Assembly (NCBI GenBank): GCA_905221605.1
Contig: CAJNDS010002279.1
Coordinates: 818,584 to 882,583, forward strand
DNA length: 64,000 bases
Reading direction: 5' to 3'
Source of the DNA: Symbiodinium natans
Taxonomy: Eukaryota > Sar > Dinophyceae > Suessiales > Symbiodiniaceae
The position numbers were made by a program, and so were the translations under genes. Positions 1 to 10,905 of this stretch are shown here, in pieces. The stretch's first letter is position 1, and each line of letters opens with the position of its first letter. Under the pieces are notes generated by a model. It ran no database searches and was not told the origin of the DNA. It saw only the letters and a list, made by a program, of their open reading frames with translations.

Positions 1-1018
1 CCCTAAAGTCCTTTCTGGAGCTCGACCTAAGATCCTATGGCTTTGGAAGATGGGAGGTGGGGGGGGATGATTGAGGATGGCTGTTTGGGTTTGGGGTTTA
101 GGGTTTGGAGTTTGGGGTTTGGGGTGCTCAGAGGGCTAAAGTTCTGTGGTTGTTGGGGTGTGGGATCGGGAGTTGAGACCTCGAAATTGAAATCGAAACC
201 TTTGGTAGCTTTGATATTCGGAGTTCGGTTTAGGGTTTCAGGGCCCTTGGCTGGGGGCGGGGGGCGGGGGGAGGGGGGGGGGTCCGACTTTTGGGTTTGA
301 AGAAGGCGAAAGCGGGTGTAGTGCGAGGATCACAGGGTCCTCCCCAATCCTGCCCCAAAGGACCAACCCCAACAATCTAGGGCCTAAAGTAATACGAAAA
401 AGTAGGAGGAAGTACTGGCATGTCCCGCAATAGAGGTACACCTATTTAGTGTATACTCTACACGAACATACTCTAACCCTCCCCTCCTACGGGAACACCC
501 CCCCCCCCCCCCCGGATAATGACGCCCCAATTTTCGGAAACCTCCAATTTATTTGAGTGGGGGGCACCCCCCTCGAGGGTGGTATTGGGGATCCCCATGA
601 TTAGCACCACCCCAAAATCCCGAAACCCAAAGGGTCTAGGGTTTAGCGTGGTCTGTGGGTTCAGGGCTGTTGGATTCGGCAAGCTTGCTGCCGTGAATTT
701 AGGGTATAGGGTTTTAAGGGTCTAAGGGTAAAGAGGTTAGGGTTCTCAGTTGTGGTTCTACCTTTATATGTGCATGGAAGACTTCGCCCGGAGCGAAAAT
801 TGAAAGCACAAACCCCAAGCATCACGTCACCTCAGCAATTCCCGGACAAACACTCTGAACGAGGGTCTGCACCCTAAACCCCCCAAAGTGCGCACACCTT
901 AAACCTCTTCAGCCTGACTAACCCTAACCCTAAACCCTAAACCCTAAACCCTCAAAGACAAGCACAGAACCATCGTTGCCTGAATTGTTTTTGGCTGAGG
1001 GCGCCCGAACCTCCGCAG

Positions 1019-4000
1019 GCAGGGGAGCCAGGTTTGAGAGCAGTCAGGCTGAGACGTCGGATGTGAAAGCGGCGGGCCAAGGCCATGCATGGAAAAGTCT
1101 TTATCTTAATAACGGCAATGTAGACGCTGTTTGTCATATACACTCACTCACCAATATGGAACCCAAAGCACACTCACCAATAACAGCTATATAAACCCTA
1201 AACCCTAAACCCTGGCAATCAACGCAGTCGTGCTGCCAACGCCGGAACATCTGAACATGAAGACGGCCGTGGCGAGACACGTTGAATGCGGGTACAGGAG
1301 GATGTTGTTGCACATGAAGAAGTTTAGGGTTTAGGGTTTAGGGTTTACGGTTTGGGGTTTAGGGTTAAGGGTCCGGAACCCTACAGCACGTTTCTTGAAG
1401 AAGCATCAATGCCTCGTATGTCCATGAAGGGAGTTATTGGTTGGCTTTAGAAATCCTAGGGTGCAAGATTTTCTCATCTGAGGCAAGAGAAGGGCAGCTA
1501 CGCTACATTAGGGTAACGGATAGGCTGGGGTGTACTTGCCTTTTGCACATGCAAAACAACGCCCACGAAGGTTTCCGATGGCCACCTTTTCCGTGTGTAT
1601 TGGGGTTTAAGGGGCTTAAGGGGCTTAAGGGGCTTAAGGGCCTTTAGGGGCTTTAGGGGCTTAAGGGGCTTTAGGGGCTTTAGGGGCTTAAGGGGCTTAA
1701 GGGGCTTAAGGGGCTTAAGGGCCTTTAGGGGCTTTAGGGGCTTAAGGGGCTTTACGGGCTTCCGGTGCCTCAAGGCATAGGGGGGGGGGGGGCTTTGAGC
1801 GCTTGGGGGGCTTTGTGGTTTTGGGGCTTAGGGGGCTTTAAGAGCATGGGGGCCGCAAACCCGAAACCCTAAACCCTACACCCTACACCCTCAACCCTCC
1901 TAAACCCTAAACCCCAAACCCTAAACCCTGTTCGGGATCAGCTGAAGGGATCCCATTCTCCAAGTTCTCGGAACCCTGCCAATGACGAGCTCTTCATGGG
2001 GATCAACATTTGATCAACAAGCAGCCCTAAACCCCCTAAACCCTAAACCCGAAACCCTAAACCCTAAAGCCTAAACCCTAAACCCTAAACCCTAAACTTC
2101 TTCATGTGCAACAAAAACCCCAAACCGTAAACCCTGAACCCTAAGGCCCTAAACTAAACCCTAAACCCGAAACCCTAAACCCTGAACCCTACACCCTACA
2201 CCCTAAACCCTAAACCCTAAACTCTAAACCCTGAACTCGAAACCCTACCCAAACCTCTCATTCTGGGCATCGGGTGTCGGACTTAGCCTCCCAATTCTGG
2301 GTCTAGGGCTTAAGTTCAATTGCGGGCTACTCTGAATCTTTACGGTGGGGGGGGGCAGACTCGAGTTTAGTGTTAGGGTTTAGGGTTTAGGGTACAGGGA
2401 CTCCTAAACCCTAAACCCGAAACCCTAAACCCCAAACCCTAAACCCTAAACCCTAAACCCTAAATCCTAAACCCTAAACCCTAAACCCTAAACCCTAAAC
2501 CCTAAACCCTAAACCCTAAACCCTAAACCCTAAACCCTAACCTCAAGCTCCACAACGTCAGCCACGCGGCGGGTTCGCGCTCGCGGTGATCGGCTGCTGT
2601 GGAGGGCGGTTGGAGGCCTGTGAGGGCTTCGTTAGGATTTAGGGTTTAGGGTTTAGGGCTTAGGGTTTTGGGAGTTGGGTCTAGGGTTTGGGGTTTGGGG
2701 TTTGGGGTTTGGGGTTTGGGGTTTGGGGTTTGGGGTTTAGGGTTACGGCTAAGGGTTCTAGACTCTAAACCCAAAGCCTCCTAGTCGACGTATTTTCATA
2801 ACTGCTGATGTCCCTAAGTCCCTAAATCCCAAACCCACAAGCTTTGATGCAACAAATTCTGAACTCAAGACCCTACAACCTCCAGCCCTCAACACTGATC
2901 GCCGGCTTCACCGAGATTTCTACTTCCCTCCTTCCTCAACTCATTCTACCCAGGAACCAAAATCTTAGGGTGCTTACATGGTCCCTTAGTATGGGCCCTT
3001 AAACGGGTACCTTAGGGTTTAGGGTTTAGGGTTTAGGATTTTAAGGCCCATACATCAGAACCCTTTAGGAGAAGTAAGGGACAACCTTCGGGGCCCATGA
3101 AACTACCCTTCGACAAAAACAACGCCCGAACCCCAAGAGTAATCTAGGAACAAAAGACGGTACCCTTTTTGGTTTAAAGGGCCTTCTGAGGGAACGAAAA
3201 ACCCCCGAAAAAAGGGACTATGGGTTTAGGGGTTTCGGGTTCAGGGTTTAGGGTTTAGGGTAACTTTGGGGTCTTTTTTGTAGGCTACCCAAGAAATCCG
3301 AGAAGGAGTTGCCTAGTAATATCCTAAGAAAAGGAGGTTATGGGGTAAGGTAGGTAAACCAGCTTGTGAAGCCATTTGCGGTTGTTGGATTGATTAAGCT
3401 TGCGGGCAGATCCGCATGAAAAATCAAGGAAGCACCTCTAAACCCTAAACCCTAAACCCTAAACCCTAAACCCTAAACCCTAAACCCTAAACCCTAAACC
3501 CTAAACCCTAAACCCTAAACCCTAAACCCTAAACCCTAAACCCTAAACCCTAAACCCTAAACCCTAACCCTAAACCCTAAACCGTATCTAAACCCTGAAC
3601 CCTGAACCCTAACTTCCAGCACCCCGTTGAATGCCCTAGACGCCAACGCAAAGCCCAAAATGGCCAACCCCCAAATCCCAGAAGCCAAACAACCCTGATT
3701 AGTCAGCAGGGAGGACCTCGCCAGTTCGGCGGCAAGGTTTAGGGGTTAGGGGTTAGGGGTTAGGGATTAGGGGTTAGGGGTTAGGGGTTAGGATTTAGGG
3801 TTTAGGGTTTAGGGGTTAGGGGTTAGGGGTTTAGCGATTATGGTGTATCCAAAGCCCTGAATCCTAAACCTAAACCCTAAACCCGAGCCCTAAACCTCTC
3901 CCAAAAAGTGGCCTTGGGAGGGGGGCGGGCGAAGGGATTCCCAGACGCCTGCATCAGGAGGGTTTAGGGTTTGGGGTTTAAGATTTGGGGCATATACGGT

Positions 4001-7000
4001 TGATACTATAAGTCCTGCATGACTCTACTATACTTAACTACCATAATTCCTAGGGTTTAGGGTACTTAGGGTAATGCAGGATTTATATTATCAACCATAG
4101 TAGGGCTGTATACTGAGGCTTCGCAATGGGCATTTTCATTCAGTGGCATTCCTAGGCAAAAACGCTGGAAAATAACGAGTAAATGCAGGTGGGGAGATGA
4201 CAGGGGTTTAGGGTTCAGGGTTCAGTGTTTAGGGGGTTTAGGGTTTAGGGGTTTAGGGGTTTAGGGGTTTAGGGGTTTGGGGGGTTTAGGGGTTTAGGGG
4301 TTTAGGGGTTTAGGGGTTTAGGGGTTTAGGGGTTTAGGGGTTTAGGGGTTTCGGGTTTACGGGTTTACGGGTTTAGGGTTTAGGGTTCAGGGTTGGGGGG
4401 GCCGGTTCAGGATGTAGGGACTCTACTACCTCTCCCCGCCCTACGTATCCCCTGCTCATGGACTGTTTCGGGTTTAGGGTTTAGGGTTTAGGGATTAGGG
4501 TTTAGGGTCTAGTGTTAAGGGCTATAATTCCCTAATTCAGGCAGATCAAGCTCTCTGGGTAGTATTCTTTGGGATACATCCCCCTTATCTTACTGGGGAT
4601 TATAATAGGGATACGATCATGCCTATTCAGGACTCTTAGTATAGCGGGGGAACAGCTCAAGCATACTGGCAGGGTCGGGCAGACGCAAAGATCCTGCTTC
4701 TAGCCATGTCGGCGAGTCTAAGGGTCCCAGATTTCAGGCTCTTCCCTCCCCCCCCATCCCCTCGCATAAAAAACAAACAAAAGCAACAACCCTGAAACCT
4801 TAAACCCTAACACCTAAACCCTAAACCCCTCAAACCCGAAACCCTAAACCCTACGCAAAAAACAGGAGCTCGGCACTCCCCACCCCAAACACCCAGTCGT
4901 GCCTTCTCTGCCTCCGGAGCCTGTACGCAAGGCAGGTGAGAGGATAACTCTAGGTTTAGGGTTTAGGGTTTAGGGTTTAGGGTTTAGGGTTTAGGGTTTA
5001 GGGTTTAGGGTTTAGGGTTCAGGGTTCAGTGCACCTTAAACCCTAAAACCCTGAATCCTAAAGCCTAGCTGGGAGCCCTATTTATCTGCAGTTTAGTTGT
5101 AACTACCCTTAATTAGTAGGTATAAACCATAAAAAATGTAGGTAAAGAGGGCCCAGGGGAACCTTAGACCCTCGCCTTGAAATCCGCAAACGACCCTGTA
5201 TCCAAACCCTTTAGCCCTCTAAACTCTAAACCCTCTGAAGAATTCCTAGATATGATCCTCTTACACCGAATAAGGCAAAATACGAAGTATTCCAAGGGGC
5301 TACCCAGCCTAAATACACTCGAAAAGACGGGAAAATAGTGCTAAATTATTTGCCTAGGTTGCTGATTTCACAGGCCTCTGAAGCCTAACCCCTAAACCCT
5401 CGAACACTGAACCCTAAACCCATATACCTTATATAGGCCACTCCAGCTGGGTAAAACCTAAAACACCCCCCACGGTCTCCAGGTCAAAGGCACCTTTCAC
5501 TTGGGGTTTAGGGCTTGTGGAGTTTAGGTTGGGATGTTCCCCTTTCTGCGAATAGTCCTTAATACGGTTTAGGGTTTAGGGGGTTTAGGGTTTACGGTTT
5601 AGGGTTTAGGGTTTAGGGGGTTGGGGGTTTAGGGTTTAGGGTTTAGGGTTTCGGGTTTCGGGTTTAGGGTTTAGGGTTTGGGTTTCCCAAAACGCGGGGG
5701 GGGGGGGGGGGGGGGTACCCCGGCAGCTTTTGCGTGGAGGAACAGCCCCCCCCCCCCCTAGCCGCCCCCCTTACCCCAAGGACCGCCCAGAGCTTCTCGC
5801 CAGGCTGGCCCCACCCCCCCCCACCCCCTACCCAGACCCGAACCGCAAACCCAATCCACCAAACCCCAAACCTTAAACTTGTTCTCCTGCAGGGTCGGCG
5901 GCTTGAGCCGGAGGCTCTTAAATGCCAAAGCGCCCAAACCCGTCAACCCCCAAGCTTGAAGCCTCAGACCCCTCAGCCCCAAAGGCGCCCAACCCCGCCG
6001 GAGCCGCTACACCCTACACCCTGAACCCTGAACCCTGAACCCTGAACCCTAAACCCTAAACCCTAAACCCTAAACCCCAAACCCCAAACCCCAAACCCCA
6101 AACCCCAAACCCCAAACCCCAAACCCCAAACCCCAAACCCCAAACCCTAAACCCCTAGCCTCCTGAACCCCTGAAGCTCCTAAGGATGCACCGCTCCTAG
6201 TCCCTTAATATACTTAGGGTTTAGGGTTTAGGGTTTAGGGTTTAGGGTTTAGGGTTTAGGGTTTGGGGTATACTCCTGTAATTGCCTTGACCCTTAGAGG
6301 ATCTTTCGAAACAGGGCCCCCGAGACCCAAGGGTACAACCTTAGGGGGTACCAAGACTGAAACCCCAAGCCCCCACTAGACTCTAAACTGTAAACCCCCC
6401 CAACCCCTCCCCCCCCCTCCACCTACACCCCAAAGCCCGGAACAACAACCCTAAACCCTAAACCCTAAACCCTAAACCCTAAACCCTAAACCCTAAACCC
6501 TAAACCCTAAACCCTAAACCCTAAACCCTAAACCCTAAACCCTAAACCCTAAACCGCTCCTGCGAGCCGTTCGCCGCCTTCGCGGCACCGGCATCCTGCA
6601 TCAAGGGGGCTTAGGGTTTAGGGTTTAGGGTTTAGGGTTTAGGGTTTAGGGTTTAGGGTTTAGGGTTTAGGGTTTAGGGTTGTGTTTGCAGGCCACACTC
6701 GATCTGTCTACGCGCAGTTGCTGAGTACCCTGGGCCAAAAAAGGTTTTCCTTTCAAGTATGGTAGGGTTCTATATACCCCCAAAAGGTTAAAGGTCACCT
6801 ACTCAGCTACCAAAAGCTATACGCACACACGCAAAAGACTCTATTGCATGAGGGAGAGAGAGGGGACTAGAATGAGAATGGCACTGGGAATGGCAAGCAT
6901 ATACTCCAGGAATGGGAATGATAATGGAAATTGAGAAACCAGATGAGAAACTAGAGATACATGCATGCATAGCACCACACAACGCAACATAACACTGCGA

Positions 7001-10000
7001 AATATTGCATCACACTAGGTAACATTAATATACATCTAACATACATTCACATTACCTTGCAATACATGGCATTGCGTTGCACTTTACCAACCCATAATAC
7101 ATGCAGGCATGCATGCTGTGAATAGGTGGCTGGATGATAGACCAGACAATAGACTGGCTGATGGCCAGTAGATCAAGGCCGGAAGATGAAAAGGCTCAGG
7201 GTTTAGGGTTTAGGGTTTAGGGTTTAGGGTTTAGGGTTTAGGGTTTAGGGTTTAGGGGTTTAGGGCTTAGGGTTTGAGGTCAAGTCTCAGAGGTTATGCA
7301 AGGATTCGTGTGTGCTCAAAAAATGGCTCACCAGACCGACAGTCTCGAACAAAGGGCCCTGTTCCCTAAATCTTGAAACCTTCCGAACCGCTCCTTCAGC
7401 CCCCTACCCCCCCCTCCCCCCCTACCCCCCCCCCCACCCCCCCACCCCCTCCCCACCCCCCCACCCCCCCCCCCCCCCCCACCCCCCCACCCCCCCCCCC
7501 CCCACCCCCCCCCCCCCCACCCCCCCACCCCCCCACCCCCCCACCCCCCCACCCCCCCCCCACACCCCCCCACCCCCCCCCCCCACCCCCCCCCCCCCCC
7601 CCCCCCCCAACAGGAACCACAAACAAAATCACCAAACCCCAAACCTTAAACTTGTTCTCCCGCGGGATCGGCGGCTTGAGCCGGAGGCTCTTAAATTTGG
7701 GGTTGTAAAAGCATTACAGTTTTCCAAGCTGGAAACACAAAGCATGACATCTTCAGCAACAGCTGGCTGCCACATGGGATCGCAGCTTTGCGCCTATTCA
7801 CAGACCAGAGTTTCGCAGAGGGTTTAGGGTTCAGGGTTCAGGGTTCAGGGTTCAGGGTTCAGGGTTCAGGGTTTAGGGTTTAGGGTTTAGGGTTTAGGGT
7901 TTAGGGTGCAGGGTTTACAAGGGGGCCCGGCAAACCTCACTCCATTAAATGGGCCAAGCTGGGCCACGTCGAACCGGAGTCGGCCCCCTTCTGCATCCCC
8001 AAGCATCCCTAAAAACCCTAAAACCCTAAAACCCTAAAACCCTAAAACCCTAAAACCCTAAAGCCCTAAAACCCTAAAACCCAAAAACCCTAAAACCCTA
8101 AAACCCTAAAACCCTAAAACCCTAAACCCCTAAACCCTAAACCTCGAACCCCAAACCCTAAACCCACTGTCCTCCATCATCTTATCCTGGGCTGCTCTTG
8201 CTTTTGAGGTCACTTGTGCCGGTACGCGCCGGTGACGCCACTCCAAATTTGCGAGATCAAGTTCGAACGAATGACAGAAGCAAAAAAAACATCCCGAGAA
8301 TCCGTGAACTAACTTAAGAATCCCCCTTGTTCCCCCCCCAAAACCAAAACCAAACTACAATAGCAATTGCAGCCCCAAGCGTCGTTGCTCAAGAGTGACG
8401 TGGGCCCGTTCATGGATGTGGGGGTCGGGCCTGGGGTGGGAACAGGCTCCGGCGTAGTCGGCGTTGGGTTTGGCGCGGTGGTCTCCGAGGGTGGGCCTGA
8501 GAGGGGCATCCCAGGGGGGATCACGGGCATGGGGCCTGTGGGGGTGCTGAGCCCTTGGAAGGGTGCACGTACGGGCTCAGGTGTTGTGGGCATGGATGTG
8601 ACAGGATTGAGTACCGGAGCTGTTTGGGTCAGCTCGGGGGTTGTGGGCGCGGGTGTCTGGCTGGCAGCGAAGGGGCCCGCTGCAGCGAGTGGTGTCGTCA
8701 TGGCGGGTGTGGGCACGGGCTCTGGGGTCGTCTGCCTTGCTGCCGCGAAGGGGTCTGTCGCAGTCGACAGAGGTGTGGTGACGGCAGGCGCAGGCACCGG
8801 CTCTGGCGTCGTCAACCTTGGCGCCGGGGCGGGGGCTGGCTCGGGAGTCCGGGGCGCAGAAGTCGCCACTGGCGCTGGGCCGGGAGCCGCCACCGGTGCT
8901 GGCGACCAGCTGGGTGCAGACACGGGCTGGGAGACGGGGGGGAAGGGCTGGGGTACAGGTTGCGGTACGGGCTGAGGAACGGGCTGAGGTACGGGCTGGG
9001 CCACCGGTGCCTGCACCCCTCCCATTGGCGCAGGCTCGGAGTTGATCAAACTTGGGTTCAAAGGAGTCGGCACGGCCCTTAAGGTGTTCACCGAGTTGTG
9101 GGGTGCGCCATGGTTGCCATTGTTGGCATGAGCACCGTCCTTACAGGCTCCAGAACAGGAAAGGGCTGTATGGCTGTATCTTGCGATGTTCCCCCTTATT
9201 CTAGCAGTCCTTAATAGGTATTATAACAGGAGGTACTAGAATCTACTAGAATCCCTATTAAGGACTGCGAGTATAAGGGGGAACATCCCAAGCTGTATCC
9301 ATGATCTTGCAGCACTCGTGTGCGCCTCTGCGAACTACCGTGGCTACCATGGCCCTGCCGCCAAGATGCCATGTCTCCTGATCCGATCTCAACCAACTCC
9401 TGCGCATGCGCTCGGCCACGTCAAGACGAACTTTGGGGCGGAGATCAGGTTCTGTGAGCATGTAGTCACCCTAAATCCGAAACCCTAAACCCTAAACCCT
9501 GAACCCTAAACCCGAAACCCTAAACCCTAAACCCTGAACCCTAAACCCGAAACCCTAAACCCGAAACCCGAATCCCTAAACCCTAAACCCCCAAAAGGAG
9601 AAGTGCCGGGCTGATGTTCGAAAGCTGTTCTTTCCATCAACATACTGCCTCCCAGTACCCTAAACCCTAAACCCTAAACCCTTATAGACGCGTTCAGTGT
9701 CTTTTTTCTGAATGAACCCGGAAGTCGAGATCATTGGCCCTATACTACCCCTAATCCCTATGACCATGAAAGGCGGTATTCGACTGCTACGTATGTAGCG
9801 GGGGCCAGAAACCCTAAACCCTAAACCCTAAACCCTAGGCCCTACAAGTACTCAAAGCAAGCGGCAGACCCTCATAGTCTCATAGTGGCGACGCTGTACT
9901 CTACTTCTTCGGGCTTTTTGCAGCCGCAAGGCTACTCACCCCCCCCCCCTCCCCCCAAGCACACAAAGACCTCTGCTTGGCTTTTTCTGCACTGAAGAAA

Positions 10001-10024
10001 GTCACGGCCTTCACCAGACACTAA
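1019..10024 (+). CDS. Gene A: multi-exon unknown protein with telomeric-repeat introns
   Basis: Product not recognised. Best exon chain (+): 1019-1096, 1228-1321, 1387-1415, 1488-1512, 1571-1592, 2562-2630, 2886-2969, 3363-3413, 3620-3736, 3909-3961, 4144-4205, 4418-4471, 4545-4572, 4662-4723, 4866-4935, 6567-6608, 6692-6743, 7178-7200, 7291-7374, 7720-7821, 7912-8002, 8209-8305, a Val/Gly-rich stretch from 8373, 9034-9125, 9147-9184, 9293-9461, 9598-9654, 9698-9794, 9849-9930, 9960-10024. Phases agree across most junctions, for example 3363 through 4723 and 6567 through 8305. Donors are GT, GC or GA and acceptors AG. The last exon ends in TAA (10022-10024). Exons between 4.9 and 6.5 kb are poorly resolved and two genes could be merged here. 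The phase into 9698 does not match the preceding exon. The start codon was not identified. Confidence 0.55.
1228..1321 (+). CDS. Gene A exon
   Basis: Left flank is CCCTAAA repeat then AACGCAG; right flank is GTTTAGGG repeat used as a GT donor. The frame reads VLPTPEHLNMKTAVARHVEC and stays open. Phase 1 in and 2 out fit the exon before (1019-1096, leaves one base) and after (1387-1415, supplies one base). Confidence 0.65.
1600..1765. repeat. (TTAAGGGGC / TTTAGGGGC)n array
   Basis: Imperfect nonamers, telomere-like with an extra C. The open frames across it on both strands are artefacts. Confidence 0.85.
2400..2542. repeat. Interstitial (CCCTAAA)n array
   Basis: Near-perfect array placed just left of an exon (2562-2630); TTTAGGG begins again right after that exon. 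A typical intron 3' end in this window. Another long array of the same orientation is at 3427-3590. Confidence 0.9.
2967..3105. mobile_element. Fold-back family 3 copy
   Basis: TAGGGTGCTTACATGGTCCCTTAGTATGGGCCC ... GGGCCCATGAAACTACCCTT, with telomeric repeat in the core. Starts at the donor of gene A exon 2886-2969. Confidence 0.6.
3620..3736 (+). CDS. Gene A exon, 39 codons
   Basis: Acceptor CTTCCAG follows a CCCTAAA array and the donor is AAG|GTTTAGG. Fully open in phase 0 to 0; begins HPVECPRRQRKAQNG and ends GGPRQFGGK. Basic and Gln-rich, no domain recognised. Confidence 0.65.
3985..4125. mobile_element. Fold-back element around telomeric repeat
   Basis: TATACGGTTGATACTATAAGTCCTGCAT pairs with ATGCAGGATTTATATTATCAACCATAG; in the middle a short TAGGGTTTAGGGTA. 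Lies in the intron between 3961 and 4144. Confidence 0.6.
4418..4471 (+). CDS. Gene A exon
   Basis: Phase 1 to 1. Acceptor GATGTAG and donor G|GTTTAG. Reads TLLPLPALRIPCSWTVS and joins in frame to 4545-4572 (QALWVVFF), which is followed by a fold-back intron and then ILAGSGRRKDPASS at 4662. The run is hydrophobic and could be a membrane segment. Confidence 0.6.
4573..4661. mobile_element. Fold-back family 1 copy, intron of gene A
   Basis: Starts GATACATCCCCCTTAT and ends GGGGGAACAGCTCAAG. Removed as a GA-AG intron, it joins exon 4545-4572 to 4662 in frame. Confidence 0.6.
5828..5926 (+). repeat. 90-bp dispersed module, copy 1
   Basis: ACCGCAAACCCAATCCACCAAACCCCAAACC then TTAAACTTGTTCTCCTGCAGGG, GGCGGCTTGAGCCGGAGGCTCTTAAAT. 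Each copy lies just downstream of a C-rich tract. Other copies are at 7610-7698 and 12612-12703. Confidence 0.75.
6446..6556. repeat. Interstitial (CCCTAAA)n array
   Basis: Ends AAACCGCTCCTGCGAG before exon 6567-6608; (TTTAGGG)n resumes at 6611-6680. Confidence 0.9.
7291..7374 (+). CDS. Gene A exon before a poly-C GA-AG intron
   Basis: Acceptor AAGTCTCAG. Reads VMQGFVCAQKMAHQTDSLEQ then RALFPKS. Leaves one base at a GA donor (TCTT|GAAACC). The intron runs to 7719 and holds the long C-rich tract and the 90-bp dispersed module; the next exon begins in matching phase. Confidence 0.6.
7610..7698 (+). repeat. 90-bp dispersed module, copy 2
   Basis: Same module as 5828-5926, inside the GA-AG intron of gene A between 7374 and 7720, downstream of a roughly 200-bp C-rich tract (7405-7608). 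Confidence 0.75.
7720..7821 (+). CDS. Gene A exon, 34 codons
   Basis: Acceptor GCATTACAG, donor GAGG|GTTTAGGG. In phase 1 it reads FQAGNTKHDIFSNSWLPHGI then AALRLFTDQSFAE. Phase 0 is also open (FSKLETQSMTSS), but phase 1 joins both neighbours. Confidence 0.6.
7912..8002 (+). CDS. Gene A exon with GC donor
   Basis: Reads FTRGPGKPHSIKWAKLGHVE then PESAPFCIP. Ends AA|GCATCC, a GC donor; the next exon (8209-8305, acceptor TTTTGAG) supplies the third base and continues SLVPVRAGDATPNLRDQVR. Phase 1 to 2. Confidence 0.6.
8373..8972 (+). CDS. Gene A low-complexity Val/Gly/Thr-rich coding stretch
   Basis: Acceptor TTGCAG, then an open frame of about 200 codons dominated by degenerate GTGSGVVxxG-type repeats, ending at TGA 8973-8975. 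It may be spliced earlier to reach the exon at 9034. The other strand is open over the same bases (stop near 8309, open towards 9187) and would give a Pro-rich TPEPVPxPA protein; that reading is the main alternative. I favour + because well-formed exons on both sides are +. Confidence 0.35.
9185..9292. mobile_element. Fold-back family 1 (introner-like, GA-AG intron)
   Basis: Ends are inverted repeats, TTGCGATGTTCCCCCTTAT and its complement ending GGGGGAACATCCCAA, with an inner TCCTTAATAGG..CCTATTAAGGA pair. Flanked by an 8-bp direct repeat GCTGTATC. Removal as GATGTT...CCCAAG restores the gene A frame between 9184 and 9293. No coding capacity. Confidence 0.75.
9293..9461 (+). CDS. Gene A exon after a GA-AG introner-like element
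   Basis: Starts directly after the CATCCCAAG end of a fold-back element. Reads CIHDLAALVCASANYRGYHG then PAAKMPCLLIRSQPTPAHAL and GHVKTNFGAEIRFCEH, phase 2 to 0, donor CAT|GTAGTC. Joins upstream to 9147-9184 (APEQERAVWLYL) and 9034-9125 (ELIKLGFKGVGTALKVF). Family not recognised. Confidence 0.65.
9960..10024 (+). CDS. Gene A terminal exon
   Basis: A pyrimidine-rich tract then CCAAG acceptor. Reads HKDLCLAFSALKKVTAFTRH then TAA. Phase 1 matches exon 9849-9930 (GC donor), which reads YSKQAADPHSLIVATLYSTS. Confidence 0.5.
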
Positions 10025-10457
10025 ACACCCAAGAAGGATAACCCGCCACCTATAAGCCCAAGATCCCCCATCCCAACCACTTAGGGTTGAGGGTTTAGGG
10101 TTTAGGGTTTAGGGTTTAGGGTTTAGGGTTTAGGGCCCAACCACACACTCGCAAACCCCAAATACCCCGAAAACCCCAAAACAAAAAAAAACCTAAACCC
10201 TAAACCCCAAAACCCCCAAACCCCCAAACCCTGCTAACACCCGAAACCTATAAGCCCCTAAGCCCCTAAACCCTAACGCCCAGAATCCCCAAAACCCTAA
10301 CTAAACCCGAAATACCAAAATCCTAAACCCTCAGCCCAACAAACTCCAAAAAAACCAAAACCCCAAAACCCCACCAATGGACCAACACCCTAAGCCCTAA
10401 AATCCAAAACTCAGACCCCAAAACCCTAAACCCAAAAAAAACGTAAACCTCTAAACC

Positions 10458-10864
10458 CTAAATCCCAAAACCCTCCTTGATTGCCATCAGCATCTCTTCA
10501 TCCATCGTCCGTCGATCCTCAATTACAGGGTTTAGGGCTTAGGTTTAGGGTCTACTTAGGGGAGATCAAATAGGGGGTTATAAGCACTCTGAACCTGCAA
10601 GTGTGCTGCTTGGAAAACCGAGCTCGAGTCGAAACCATGAGCCCCGCGAGGGTTAGAAATTTGCGTTTGTGCCGAAACAAACCCCGAATCCTTCAACCCT
10701 GGTAGTTGTGGAGCTTCGAAGCTTAAGCCGGTAGAGAACGTGCGGAGAGACGACAAGGGAGGTGCACGCACGAGCTATTTTGAGAAAGCTCTTGAAAATC
10801 AAGGCCCTAAACCCTAAAACCCAAAACCGAAAACCTCACAGTAAAAACCCAAACCCCAAACCAG

Positions 10865-10905
<41 letters not shown>

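Noticed and set aside
1498-1780. Pro-Leu-Lys and Gly-Leu-Arg repeat ORFs
   Set aside because: Translations of the TTAAGGGGC array; the repeat is nine bases long so frames stay open on both strands.
7328-7642. Gly- or Pro-rich ORFs over C/G runs (also 33209-33578, 51335-51677, 12520-12759)
   Set aside because: They exist only because homopolymer tracts lack stop codons; all frames on both strands are open and no splice or start context supports them.
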